Positions 48,238 to 58,911 of a stretch of 64,000 nucleotides of DNA are shown piece after piece. The stretch is from Lycium barbarum. Its lineage: Eukaryota > Streptophyta > Magnoliopsida > Solanales > Solanaceae. Every line of letters starts with the position of its first letter. Position 1 is the stretch's first letter. A model generated the notes under the pieces. That model made no database searches. It was not told the DNA's origin and saw only the letters and a list, made by a program, of their open reading frames with translations. The stretch lies in NCBI RefSeq assembly GCF_019175385.1, contig NC_083346.1:119787771-119851770 (forward strand), read 5' to 3'. A program made the translations under genes and the position numbers.

Positions 48238-49806
48238 AGAACATTCGTCCTCGAATGTTCAACTGATCTTATGGGGTCTTGTAACACTTCGGGGAGGGTC
48301 CCTCTTATAGTGGTCCTTTTCTCAATGCTCAATCCTTATCATGGGCTTTCTAATCCGCCGCGCCAACTTATTATCCTTGTACTCCCCTGATCATCTCTTC
48401 TCTGCTATTGTTTCGTCACCACACCTTGACAGAAGTCATGTCTTTAGTACGCAATCTTCACTTGATGATCCAATATGGCCACAGGTTGTTCCTTGCTTTC
48501 ATTTGATCTACAGTATTGCAGTCTCGCTTATCATGCTATAAATATCTATCGGCCTTTGATGTTCTCTTTTCTTCACTCCCTGCTTCTTCATGCCTTTATC
48601 ACTATGTCTTTTTAATCTTTCATTCTAAATATTCATCCAAAAACGTATGTACGAAATGTTTCTTTATTTATTATCCTTCACAGTCCAGTTACCTTTATGG
48701 TAGCTTATGATCCGAGTTCACTTAACTTCTTAATTCACAACATCTTTGAGTTCTTACTACAACTTTTCTTCACTTCCTTTCCTCACACTTCTCGACACAA
48801 GTATACTTGTCTTTGATTTCTTTGTATTGGCGCTCGTTTCGTTCATCGTTATTCCTTGTTGATTCTCCGGCGTGGATCTCTTACGAATATGACTAAGCAT
48901 TGCTTCACATCGATGATTCATATAATTTCATAACGTATATTCTCATGTTCCGTATAATTGATGGTCCATGAACTATTTTCTAGTATCCGACAAACCTTTT
49001 TATTTCATTCGCAGGCACTGCGTCCTTCCTTTCCTTCAAAAATTTCCAAACTATCAATCTTTTGATGCTTTCGTTATAATAGTCATTGTCATCCGAAATA
49101 TCCTTTGAGTCTTATCATTCTCTTCATTATCCTTTGTGAACTTAGCTTGTAGCCATTTTCTTGCTCTTTTTATTACTCTTTACAACATGTCGCTGCGTAC
49201 TTAGGTACGGCGCCAATTTTCCCGATGTGAGGAATTCAGATCATGGCATAAACATATCATAATTCATGTTGGCATGAGGCATTCTCTTAAGGTGTCTTCC
49301 ATCCTTTTTCCTCATGTCGGCCTCATGGTACACTTCATTGTCAACTCGTTTCTATTCCTTTCATGTATTCTCTTGATATGCCGATATATTTTGAGCTCTG
49401 GCCCCGAGCTAATAAATTTTCCTTCTCTAGAGCCTGAAAATGTTGCAAGTCCTTTCTAAGTCTAATATAATATGTTCTCCCCCCCCCCCCCCTTTTTAAG
49501 GGGTTCCTTATGCGTCACAGTCTTCGAGTACCCTCGTCTTCGATGATACTTCATTCCTCGTCTTTCTTTCCAACTCTACGCATAACATATCGAAAACTTC
49601 ATACCATAAGCTTTTCTTTCATTTGCGCCAATATCGTCATTCTTGTCAATATTCCCGTATCTTTCATCCACTATTAGTCCTTTCACCTATTTAGCTCGCT
49701 TACTTGTAATTCTTCTCTTGTTGTTCGTAGCATTGGCTTTGGAGTTCATAAGGTATTCCTTAATACGCATGAATCGATTCTATTCTTAAGTCATCCTTTT
49801 GGAAAG
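48238..49806 (-). other. Internal region of the outer element, left part
   Basis: About 1.57 kb with a T/C-rich plus strand and no ORF above 66 aa that makes sense in either direction. It ends with GAAAG (49802-49806), the target site of the inner element. A C-run lies at 49479-49491. Confidence 0.7.
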
Positions 49807-51085
49807 TGATGTGGCGTGATTTTACGCCACAATCGATGCTTTTTAACTATAAGTTTTACTTGTTTTTAAGCAAGTCTATGTCATTTTACGTAGTTTTTGT
49901 CATGTTTCAGGTAATACGAGGTCCCTAGAGCCTAAGTGTGGAAAACAAGCAAAAAAGTTGCAAAACTGGAAATAACTGGAAGTTCTGGAAAATACCGTGG
50001 AAAAATACTCTACGCGATCGCGCAGAGTACCCACGCGATCGCGCCCACGCGGGAATTGCACTCCACGCGTTCGCTCTGTAATGTATCGCGACCGCGCCCA
50101 CGCGCGTTGTTAATGACACACGATCGCGCAGGCTCGACACGCGATCGCGATTAAGGGAGCAGGGGAGCTAACGTCATCCACGCGGTCGCGCAGGAACATG
50201 GCGCGATCGCGTTGAAGGATTTTTGAAAATTTCGACCAGAACTCGGATTTTGACGATTTCTTCCATTCCAGTTCATATAAATAGAAAATTAGGGCAAAAA
50301 CATTAATATCTTTGGCAGCTCCCACAAGTTGGAGGCTAGGGTTCCTACAAAAATGTTCTCTCTTCTTTTTAATCCTTGTTGATGGAAATCTCTTGGTGAC
50401 AATTAAGATTGAAACTCTTGTTGTGCTTATTTATTCATTTGCATTGTTCTTAATCAAGTAAGTTTTTGCTATTTTAATTATTCTTGTTCTTGAATGTTTT
50501 CAATGGATTAGCTAACCTTTGAACTCGCCCATTTACTTTGTTTGAAACTCGGAAGAGAAAGAACGGAGTTGGGTTAGAATAATTAACATGAATTTGGGGC
50601 GTTAACCCTCATCTAATGGAAATTGATCTAGGAATAGGCAATACCACTTGTAGCCATATTCGGATGTTCTTAATGCTCCTAATTGCTTGAGGGATCTTCA
50701 ATTGGGTAGTCTAGTTAATCTTCAGAAGAAGTTAATTTAGAGTCATTATCCGAGGCTAAATAACATAAACTTGCTATTATTTACAATTCGTGAAATAGAT
50801 TGGATCGTTACTTGAGAAGTAGTTTCCCTCCTTCTATTCTTGTTGCCATTGATCAATTTACTTGCTTTCTAGATTAGAATTTATATTTTCATATTTTATA
50901 AAAACCTTATCAAAAACCACCATTGATGCGTTCGGGCATAGCTATTGTTAGTGATAATTCCTAATCTGCTTAAATCACCTACATATTGTTCTCTGTGGGA
51001 TTCGACCCCGACTCATAGTTGGGTAAATTATATTTGCATACGACCGTGCCCATTCTAATTAATAGGGTGAATTTGGACGTTATCA
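49807..51085 (+). repeat. 5' LTR of the inner element
   Basis: It starts TGATGTGGCGTGATTTTACG and ends GGACGTTATCA. A cluster of CGCGATCGCG palindromes and variants lies at about 50010-50215, followed by a TATA box TATAAATA (50276-50283) and the leader GTTGGAGGCTAGGGTTCC. The U5 side carries TCTGTGGGATTCGACCCCGA, a sequence common near the end of such LTRs. Confidence 0.93.
50276..50283 (+). promoter_or_regulatory. TATA box in the 5' LTR
   Basis: TATAAATA lies about 60 bp downstream of the last CGCGATCGCG palindrome, in U3. The same box occurs in the 3' LTR at 56274-56281. Confidence 0.7.
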
Positions 51086-51088
51086 AAA

Positions 51089-51107
51089 ATGGCGCCGTTG
51101 CCGGGGA
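51089..51107 (+). other. Primer-binding site, tRNA-Asp type
   Basis: TGGCGCCGTTGCCGGGGA starts four bases after the 5' LTR and complements the 3' end of plant tRNA-Asp. Athila/Tat elements commonly use this primer. Confidence 0.88.
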
Positions 51108-51220
51108 ACAATTGGTGTATTTTGGCTAATCTAGGAAATAAGCTAACTTGCTTTGATCCGAACCCGTAAATATTTGTGTAGTTGTTTTCTGTGTTTTATT
51201 TTATATAATAATAAAAAAAA

Positions 51221-51775
51221 ATGGCATCTCTCCATGAAAACTTGTTTAGTAATGACTTTTATTGTGAGCATGGCCAAATTGGTGAGTTCAAACTCATGAT
51301 GGAGTGTCTACTAGGTGAGGGTAATGAAAATCAAAAAGCCTTTGAAGAGTACTTGGAAACTAGTCTCCAACTTGGTTTGATGAAAGAAGAAGAAAATCCT
51401 CCACGGGCAAATCATTATGAACTACCCAATGCTCAAGATAACAGGGTAAATCATGAAGATGAGTTTATTGGGAATGCCAAAGAAAAAAATGAATGGGAGT
51501 CAACCATTGTTCTGAACAATATGGTTGGTGTTGACCCCAATCCGGGGGAAAAAGAGGATGTCATAGTTCAAAAAGTTCAAGAGCCTTATATTCTGCAATT
51601 TGAAAATTCAACAAGGCAAAATGACATTCCTCACTTGAAAGCCAAGAAGTGTAGAATGAACAATATTTTACTTGGCGTGATCAGATATTTACCACCCCCC
51701 GCTGCTCGTGGTCACAAACTTGATTCCAAGTTAGGTGCCCAATTCATAAGCTCCAAATGGCGAGAAAAGCGGTAA
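51221..51775 (+). CDS. ORF1 of the inner element, unknown 184-aa protein
   Basis: A complete ORF of 184 aa where gag-pol is expected. It is acidic overall, with N-terminus MASLHENLFSNDFYCEHGQI, a stretch FEEYLETSLQLGLMKEEEN and a basic C-terminus SSKWREKR. I see no CCHC zinc knuckle, protease or polymerase motif. Immediately after its stop comes the sequence that normally follows pol in Athila/Tat elements (CGTCGTGCCGCGACG and TGGTGGGAGGCAACCCA, 51786-51833). This implies that gag-pol was deleted and the ends rejoined, or that this ORF replaced it. Whether it is translated is unknown. Confidence 0.55.
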   Translation: MASLHENLFSNDFYCEHGQIGEFKLMMECLLGEGNENQKAFEEYLETSLQLGLMKEEENPPRANHYELPNAQDNRVNHEDEFIGNAKEKNEWESTIVLNNMVGVDPNPGEKEDVIVQKVQEPYILQFENSTRQNDIPHLKAKKCRMNNILLGVIRYLPPPAARGHKLDSKLGAQFISSKWREKR

Positions 51776-51785
51776 AGTTGGTAAC

Positions 51786-51833
51786 CGTCGTGCCGCGACG
51801 TTAACTTAAGCGTTTGGTGGGAGGCAACCCATC
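51786..51833 (+). other. Conserved post-pol sequence of Athila/Tat-type elements
   Basis: CGTCGTGCCGCGACG can form a 5-bp stem (CGTCG/CGACG) and is followed by GTTTGGTGGGAGGCAACCCA. This string is familiar from the region after the pol stop codon in many plant Ty3/gypsy elements. Its presence after a 184-aa ORF marks where pol once ended. Confidence 0.65.
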
Positions 51834-52319
51834 GTTTTTAAAATTTTTAATCATTTTTGAAATTTGATTTTTTAGAATTGTTTAGTTTATGATTTGTGAC
51901 TAATCTGCAAAATTTCAAAATTTTTGGAATTGTTTTGAGCAGGCTGGGTTTTCAGAACAGCCACAAATCAGTAGTTGCTGGTTTCTGTAATTTGTTAGAC
52001 TGGTTTCTGTGCTTATTTTCTGAATCTGGAAAAATAGGGGCAAATCTTACTCTTTGCGATCGCGACCAGAACCCACGCGATCGCGTAAAAAAAAAAAAAA
52101 TAAAATAAAATAAAAATTAACGCTACGCGATCGCGCGGTAAGGACACGCGAACGCGCAGAGGCGCGTGTCCAGTTATCAAAACAGAATTAAAAAGGGCAA
52201 AACGGCTTAACCCCCATTTCCACCCCTCATTTCCTTCACTTTTTCTCAAAAATTCTCTCAATTTTCTCTCAAATTCAACTTCAATTTTTAAGAAGAATTC
52301 TTCAACTTGCAACCACAAG

Positions 52320-52946
52320 GTATGTGATTCTTTCATTGTCTTGTTCCTAGGGTTGTTTTTATCATCTTTCCATGTTAGAAATTGTGAAATTTTTTTTAAA
52401 ATTTTTTTTTTACTTGTCTAAGCATGAAAATATGCTGAAATTGTTGAATTGGTTGTTATATAAAGTGTTGTTTGTTGATTGAGTGATGTGAGTTGAGAGT
52501 TGGGTGCTGATATATGAAAAAAATTGGGCAAAATACAAGCTTAAAATCGTTGAATCGAAGCCCCAAAAATCATGCACACCACCTGTTTGTGAAAATGTTT
52601 TGAGAAATCTGAAACGAGTCAGCGCGATCGCGCCTATACAAGACGCGATCGCGCTGAATAAATGGCTCAAATTGCGCGAACGCGCATATACTAGACGCGA
52701 TCGCGGTTAATAAAGTGCTCAAATTTGCGCGGTCGCGCCAGTTCCTTGCGCGATCGCGCTGAAGGAATGTCTAAAATTGGCGCGATCGCGCCTGGTTGTC
52801 ACGCGATCGCGCTGAAGGAAATCCGACAGTTCACAAACAGAAAGCTAGTACAGAGCTGCCCAAAACTTTGGCAACCAATTTCTCTGGCCTAGTTACCTCA
52901 TTATACATCATTTTAGGTATTCATATGCATTGTGTTTGTTTTGTAG
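52320..52946 (+). promoter_or_regulatory. Putative leader intron in front of ORF2
   Basis: A pyrimidine-rich, host-like leader (CACTTTTTCTCAAAAATTCT, TTTTCTCTC) ends in CCACAAG|GTATGTGATT, a strong plant donor. A good acceptor, TGTTTGTTTTGTAG|GTAC, lies 17 bp before the ORF2 ATG. The predicted 627-bp intron holds the palindrome array at 52621-52815. Splicing is inferred, not shown. Confidence 0.5.
52621..52815 (+). repeat. CGCGATCGCG palindrome array upstream of ORF2
   Basis: Eight palindromes of the type CGCGATCGCG (with variants CGCGAACGCG and CGCGGTCGCG) sit in about four tandem pairs. Each pair is spaced by 9-12 bp and followed by CTGAA..GCTCAAATT. Further copies lie at 52057-52160 and in both LTRs (about 50010-50215 and 56008-56213). 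Confidence 0.9.
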
Positions 52947-52963
52947 GTACTTAAACTCAAAAA

Positions 52964-54253
52964 ATGGCTTCATCATCCAGTGCTGCCCAAGTACCCTTGA
53001 TTGAATACTATGACACCACCACCTTCCAGTCAGCAAAATGTTCGAAGCTATATGATAGATTGCTGGGAAAGAGCTTCATTGAAGAGAGGGGCTTTTTAAC
53101 AGAAAGTTTGGAAGAAAAGATGCCCGAGTTCTATGGAAGGTTGGTAACAAGCGGCTGGATACGCTTTGCAGATGAACCAATCAGGGCAAATCATACCCTG
53201 GTGCGGGAATTCTACGCAAATGCTGCAGAGGCAGACATTACACATAGGGCAATTGTCAAAGTCAAAGGTGTGGATGTCCTGTGCAATGCCTCAAGAATTA
53301 ATGCCTATTATAATCTGCAGGATGGTGACAACAACGAGATGGCACAGATGTACGAAAACCTGCGGCAACAATGGTTTGTGACCCACCTTCACGGCGGGGA
53401 ACAACCAAAGTGGCTAAACACAATGCAGAAAAGGATTGACTCTGCAGAGTTCACCGCTGAAGCCAAAACTTGGCTTGATATTGTCACATCCAGGGTGCTG
53501 CCTTCAAAACATGATTCAGAGGTGCCGCTTGAGAGGGCTAAAGTAATTTGTGCTGTGATGGAAGGATTGCCTGTTGACGTGGGGAGGCTCATTATGCAGG
53601 AAATCCGGGAGGTGGTGCTTGAACGGACCAAGAGCTTATTCTTCCCATCATTGATCACTTACTTGTGCTCCACTGATGGAGTGCCCACAAGACCAGGCGA
53701 CAGAGAAAAAGGGCCTGCTGGACCGATTTATCCGTTGAAAAAGCGAGGGCCTGGTAATGTACAGAAGAAAAGGAAGATTGATATAGCACCATCATCATTT
53801 GAGCAGTTCACATCTACTGTATCAGATTCGATTGGTGGGGCATATGCCCCTCCCATGGCTATACCAATCTTGCCACCACTGCAAGAAGCCGCCAGGCCTT
53901 TCCAATATATCTCCACCCAGGTCCATGGGGTGGACAATCGGATCCAGCAGCTAGTAGCTAGTCTCCCTGCAGGCCCACATGGAGAAGGCACATCTACAGC
54001 TCCCTCTGTTCCTATTGGTCCGACATTAGCAGGTGTGGTGGAGGACATGAAGCATATCAAAGAAAAGCAGGAAAAAATAGAGAGGAGGCAGAAAAAGGCA
54101 AGGGAGCATGCCAAGAAGCAAAGCAAATTCCTGAACAAAATGATGAGCATTCTGAGGAGTGTATGCGGCGGACAACATGAAGAGGAGGAAAATGAGGACG
54201 ATTTTGTCCTGCCAGAGCCCAGCAGCTCCAGTTCAGAGGGTGAGCAGAGATGA
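52964..54253 (+). CDS. ORF2: PF20167-like 'putative plant transposon protein', 429 aa
   Basis: An intact 429-aa ORF starting MASSSSAAQVPLIEYYDTTT. Residues about 30-235 (KSFIEERGFLTESLEEKMPE; REFYANAAEADITHRAIVKV; NASRINAYYNL) resemble the family annotated in plant proteomes as putative plant transposon protein (PF20167, recalled). In Athila/Calypso elements this occupies the env-like position after pol. A lysine/arginine cluster, PLKKRGPGNVQKKRKID (~247-263), could be a bipartite nuclear signal. A charged coiled coil follows (about 355-395, EDMKHIKEKQEKIERRQKK), then an acidic/serine tail. No membrane segment or signal peptide is seen. Codon use looks uncorrupted and there are no stops, so selection or recent insertion has kept it open. 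Its function is unknown. Confidence 0.75.
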   Translation: MASSSSAAQVPLIEYYDTTTFQSAKCSKLYDRLLGKSFIEERGFLTESLEEKMPEFYGRLVTSGWIRFADEPIRANHTLVREFYANAAEADITHRAIVKVKGVDVLCNASRINAYYNLQDGDNNEMAQMYENLRQQWFVTHLHGGEQPKWLNTMQKRIDSAEFTAEAKTWLDIVTSRVLPSKHDSEVPLERAKVICAVMEGLPVDVGRLIMQEIREVVLERTKSLFFPSLITYLCSTDGVPTRPGDREKGPAGPIYPLKKRGPGNVQKKRKIDIAPSSFEQFTSTVSDSIGGAYAPPMAIPILPPLQEAARPFQYISTQVHGVDNRIQQLVASLPAGPHGEGTSTAPSVPIGPTLAGVVEDMKHIKEKQEKIERRQKKAREHAKKQSKFLNKMMSILRSVCGGQHEEEENEDDFVLPEPSSSSSEGEQR

Positions 54254-55059
54254 CCATTAGCACGCAGTGCTAGGAGGTATGAAAAAAAAAAGTTTTTCTG
54301 TGTTGATGTACTGCAGTGAGGACACTGCAAGTTTTTTTAGTTAGGGGTAGGAACCTCCTCGGCTTTTCTTTGCCAGAGTTCTTTTCCTGAGGGGGGTTTT
54401 ATTTTGTTGAAACTGGCATGTTTAGGATGTTACTTAGGTTGAATAGAGTAATTGTGTTTTATTTGGTACTACTTGGTAACTAATGGCATGTATTGTGTTT
54501 TGTTGAAATTTTTAGACCCCTCGAAATTTTGAAAAATGCATACTTAGAACAGTTATTGTCTGACATGATTGATTCTTTATATGACATTATGATTGTTGGG
54601 GTGTTGTGTGTGATGAATTACTACTTAGGAGGTCACAAGTGTAAAAATTATTGTCCTTATGCCGATGTGTGTGTGAGTTGTTAGTTTGATTCTGTTTATG
54701 CATGTATAATCTAGAACTTTCCCGGTTGGTCTTGTATGAAATCCGAAAGTTAGTTTGGTTGTGAGATGATCTTAGGCTTTCTTTGTTGAAATAGTCACCT
54801 TGCCTAAATAAGCCTTACCAAAAGTGTTAAATATCCTTAGTTTCCCTTTTGAGCCTTTTTGACCTTTTTCTTGGCTAGCCAATTATGAAACCTTACCCTT
54901 TGTGAAATTAATCGATCTTCGCACCCGTTCCCTCCTTGATGCTACTAGTTAGATGAGGCAAAATGCCTAAGTTGGGGGTGAACTAAATGTGGAGTACATG
55001 TTAAAAACATAAGTTGGGGGTGGTGGAGTTTGCTAGTGGAGATTCGATGTGGTAGTTGC

Positions 55060-55107
<48 letters not shown>

Positions 55108-55804
55108 AAAATTCAGAAAGTTGTTGTAAAAAAAAGATTTGTAAGTTGGTTAGAAGTAAAACCACATCGAGGTTGAAAACTGAAAGAAAATAAAGGGGTG
55201 AAAAGAAAAGAGGCGAATTAAGGTGACAAGATGTTGTAGTGTTCAAGGAGGGTGAGTCACTAATATCCAAAAAGTATCCGACCCGTCCCTAAACCTACAT
55301 TACAAGCCGAAACAAGTCCTAATGTGATCACAACCGAACGAGCCTTGGATGAGAACATAGAAAATAAGGGCAAGCCTATGGTATTTGCATGTGTAGATAT
55401 GAATTTCTTTGTGAGTGTGAGTGTTTTTCTCTTCTCTTTCATCTTCGTCCCATTCTTGTCGTATATATGTGTGTTGGGACATTCTTTGGTCTATGTGAGG
55501 GCATAAGGATGAGAATTGAACAAAATAAAGTGACCGCCTAAAGTAGCGTTTGTGTGCACCATAATATGTTCGATAATGTAATGTCATTCATTGAAGCTTC
55601 ATTGTTAGTCGTAGTGTTCTTGAGTTGTGCATATTGCTTTAAAGTAGGAAGTTGGGGTGGTCGTTTAAAGGAAAACATGCATGCCGGTAGTTCAGAGTCA
55701 AAACCAATGTAGACATTGTTATTCTATAATATCTAGGTGTTAGATTGAGTCATGGTTTTGTATGGCTTGCTTGAGGACAAGCAAATACTTTAAGTTGGGG
55801 GTGT
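54254..55804 (+). other. 3' untranslated part of the inner element
   Basis: No coding ORF. It holds a (TA)n tract at about 55059-55102, repeated TAAGTTGGGGGTG motifs (54970, 55012 and 55792) and, at the end, GCTTGCTTGAGGACAAGC and the polypurine tract AAGTTGGGGGTGT before the 3' LTR. The repeated purine motifs may be secondary tracts. Confidence 0.7.
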
Positions 55805-57083
55805 TGATGTGGCGTGATTTTACGCCACAATCGATGCTTTTTAACTATAAGTTTTACTTGTTTTTAAGCAAGTCTATGTCATTTTACATAGTTTTTGTCA
55901 TGTTTCAGGTAATACGAGGTCCCTAGAGCCTAAGTGTGGAAAACAAGCAAAAAAGTTGCAAAACTGGAAATAACTGAAAGTTCTGGAAAATACCGTGGAA
56001 AAATACTCTACGCGATCGCGCAGAGTACCCACGCGATCGCGCCCACGCGGGAATTGCACTCCACGCGTTCGCTCTATAATGTAACGCGACCGCGGCCACG
56101 CACGTTGTTAATGACACGCGATCGCGCAGGCTCGACACGCGATCGCGATTAAGGGAGCAGGGGAGCTAACGTCATCCACGTGATCGCGCAGGAACATGGC
56201 GCGATCGCGTTGAAGGATTTTCGGAAATTTCGACCAGAACTCGGATTTTGACGATTTCTTCCATTCCAGTTCATATAAATAGAAAATTAGGGCAAAAACA
56301 TTAATATCTTTGGCAGCTCCCACAAGTTGGAGGCTAGGGTTCCTACAAAAATGTTCTCTCTTCTTTTTAATCCCTGTTGATGGAAATCTCTTGGTGACAA
56401 TTAAGATTGAAACTCTTGTTGTGCTTATTTATTCATTTGCATTGTTCTTAATCAAGTAAGTTTTTGCTATTTTAATTATTCTTGTTCTTGAATGTTTTCA
56501 ATGGATTAGCTAACCTTTGAACTCGCCCATTTACTTTGTTTGAAACTCGGAAGAGAAAGAACGGAGTTGGGTTAGAATAATTAACATGAATTTGGGGCGT
56601 TAACCCTCATCTAATGGAAATTGACCTAGGAATAGGCAATACCACTTGTAGCCATATTCGAGTGTTCTTAATTCTCCTAATTGCTTGAGGGATCTTCAAT
56701 TGGGTAGTCTAGTTAATCTTCGGAAGAAGTTAATTTAGAGTCATTATCCGAGGCTAAATAACATAAACTTGCTATTATTTACAATTCGTGAAATAGATTG
56801 GATCGTTACTTGAGAAGTAGTTTCCCTCCTTCTATTCTTGTTGCCATTGATCAATTTACTTGCTTTCTAGATTAGAATTTATATTTTCATATTTTATAAA
56901 AACCTTATCAAAAACCACCATTGATGAGTTCGGGCATAGCTATTGTTAGTGATAATTCCTAATCTGCTTAAATCACCTACATATTGTTCTCTGTGGGATT
57001 CGACCCCGACTCATAGTTGGGTAAATTATATTTGCATACGACCGTGCCCATTCTAATTAATAGGGTGGATTTGGACGTTATCA
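55805..57083 (+). repeat. 3' LTR of the inner element
   Basis: It has the same length as the 5' LTR (1279 bp), TG..CA ends and about 19 mismatches to it. Several mismatches fall in the CpG-rich palindromes (for example CGCGGTCGCG in one LTR and CGTGATCGCG in the other), as expected from methyl-cytosine deamination. Confidence 0.93.
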
Positions 57084-57658
57084 GAAAGCTCCTCCATGTC
57101 CGAGGCAACCACATTAATATGGCTGCACATTTATCCCTGTATATACTTTTCAAGGGCCGAAATCTCCTAACATTGTCGCAAGGCCCAAGCATTCTTTCTC
57201 TTACTTCACGTTCCTTGTCGTGGTCACTATTCTTTTAGACCCCTCTTATTTAAATCGGTTCTCGAGCCTCACACATTCCTCTTTTGTTCTCTATTACCAT
57301 TATTTATCCTTTTTGCATGCCTACTTTGAGTTCTTACCCAAATAGTCTCGTGCTTTGCCGGTAGTTTCTCTCGGGAGCTTCACTCACTGGGGTTTCTTAC
57401 CTTTCACCTTGTTCCGACATTTTAATCTCCTTGTCTTTCATTCACTCACACCCTTCCTTTTCCAAATATCGTGGTATTAGGATTTCCAATCTTAACCTGT
57501 AGTAAAAATAATAGCAGCTTACCTTGTAACACTTGTACCATTTTTTTTTTGCTGTCACTCGGACTTCGGTACCCTTGCTCAATTGATTTCATACCGTGAC
57601 ACCGGTTGCTGGGACTCACATGTCCACCGATACAATCACATGCGAGATATCGTGCACA

Positions 57659-57696
<38 letters not shown>

Positions 57697-58911
57697 CTAT
57701 CAACTAGCCCACAAAATACTTCCAAACGCTATTCAAGCCTATCCTAATTCCAGAGCCGTGACGCACTTTCTGTCTTTTCTCCAGTCTAGCCTGTCTCGTC
57801 CTATATGGCCTTTTGTGGTCTCCAACCATCCCGTATACTCTAGTTTCCCTTAGGTCACTCTAGCTTCTCATTTGTCTCTTATGTCGGAATATATAGAATT
57901 TCTTGCACACTTCCCAGGGGGTCACCCATCCTAAAATTTCTCCCACCTTAGCGCACTTAACCTCGAAATTTCGATGGAATCCGGTGCCTTAATGCTGATA
58001 TACTCGCGTCCACTTCCTCACATGACCTTTATTACATGATTTGGAGCAAGTCGAAGTCTTACAGATTCCGAGACATGTTCGCAACACGTCCTTCCCTTTA
58101 CAATTACTATTTTACCCTTTTTAATCCTCAATATTCACTTTCCACTTTCGTGTATACTACCTTTCGTCCTAGATTCCCATATTCCCGATGGTAGAAAATA
58201 TACCTTCATCGCCGTTACTTATGAATACTTCAGGTATCAACCTATTCGGATTTCCACTCACCATCCTTACATAATAATTTACAGCAAAACTGATTGTCGA
58301 CTTTCTCTGAATCCTCCAACAGACTTTGTTCCTATTAAACCTCGAATGTTATCCATTTTAATCCTTCAGACTGCTAATTGTCATCCTCGCTAGTATTCTT
58401 ACTGTCATGCCAAATCCATAACTCCTCTGAAACAATGCATCCCCTTTATTTTATGGTTACGGTATTTCCTTTCCACGCTCTTCCTATTAGGTGTTCCAGA
58501 TCAAATAACTTGATTTTGAAAAATTCTGACCGGGTCTTCTTTACAAATTCTTACCATTCAAATCTGTACGCAGCAAATACCAACAATGCCTTACAGAGCA
58601 TACGGCTATATGTCACATTCTAGCCATCCAGAACTTCCAATTTCAGATAACAGAACAAATATGTCAATACTTACCTTTATGACTTTCCATATCGCCACTC
58701 AATTCTTCCGTCGTATGTAAGGCATATATGAGGAATCTCATTTCCTATGACTTGGCTCTATTGCACGATCTAAGACAGAAAGAAGGTCAACAATCCCTGG
58801 ATGCCCCGTAGCCTCCTGTTTATAAATGTGGTCGGCTTCACACCATAAACAGGACTCTACTGGACACGACTTTGCAGACAACCCCTAGGACAACCTGCTC
58901 TGATACCACTT
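57084..58911 (-). other. Internal region of the outer element, right part
   Basis: About 1.8 kb without a believable ORF. On the minus strand it begins, next to the 5' LTR, with AAG and then TGGTATCAGAGC (58908-58897), the complement of the initiator tRNA-Met 3' end, which is the primer-binding site. A (TA)n run lies at 57662-57692. Confidence 0.8.
58897..58908 (-). other. Primer-binding site, initiator tRNA-Met type
   Basis: The minus-strand TGGTATCAGAGC lies three bases after the end of the 5' LTR. It fixes the orientation of the outer element. Confidence 0.92.

Larger units (their letters stand above)
49807..57083 (+). mobile_element. Inner non-autonomous Athila/Tat-like LTR retrotransposon
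   Basis: This 7277-bp element has two 1279-bp LTRs (49807-51085 and 55805-57083) and a perfect 5-bp target duplication GAAAG (49802-49806 and 57084-57088). The primer-binding site complements tRNA-Asp, and the polypurine tract AAGTTGGGGGTGT is preceded by GCTTGCTTGAGGACAAGC; both are typical of the Athila/Tat branch of Ty3/gypsy. The LTRs differ at about 19 positions by eye (~1.5%), so it is young. The interior has only two ORFs (184 and 429 aa). Protease, reverse transcriptase, RNase H and integrase are missing, so its mobility depends on another element. Confidence 0.92.

Noticed and set aside
49925..50325. ORFs of ~70 aa repeated in both LTRs of the inner element
   Set aside because: They run through the CGCGATCGCG palindromes on both strands and are not conserved as protein between the LTRs.
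53728..54330. 200-aa minus-strand ORF
   Set aside because: It is antisense to ORF2 of the inner element.
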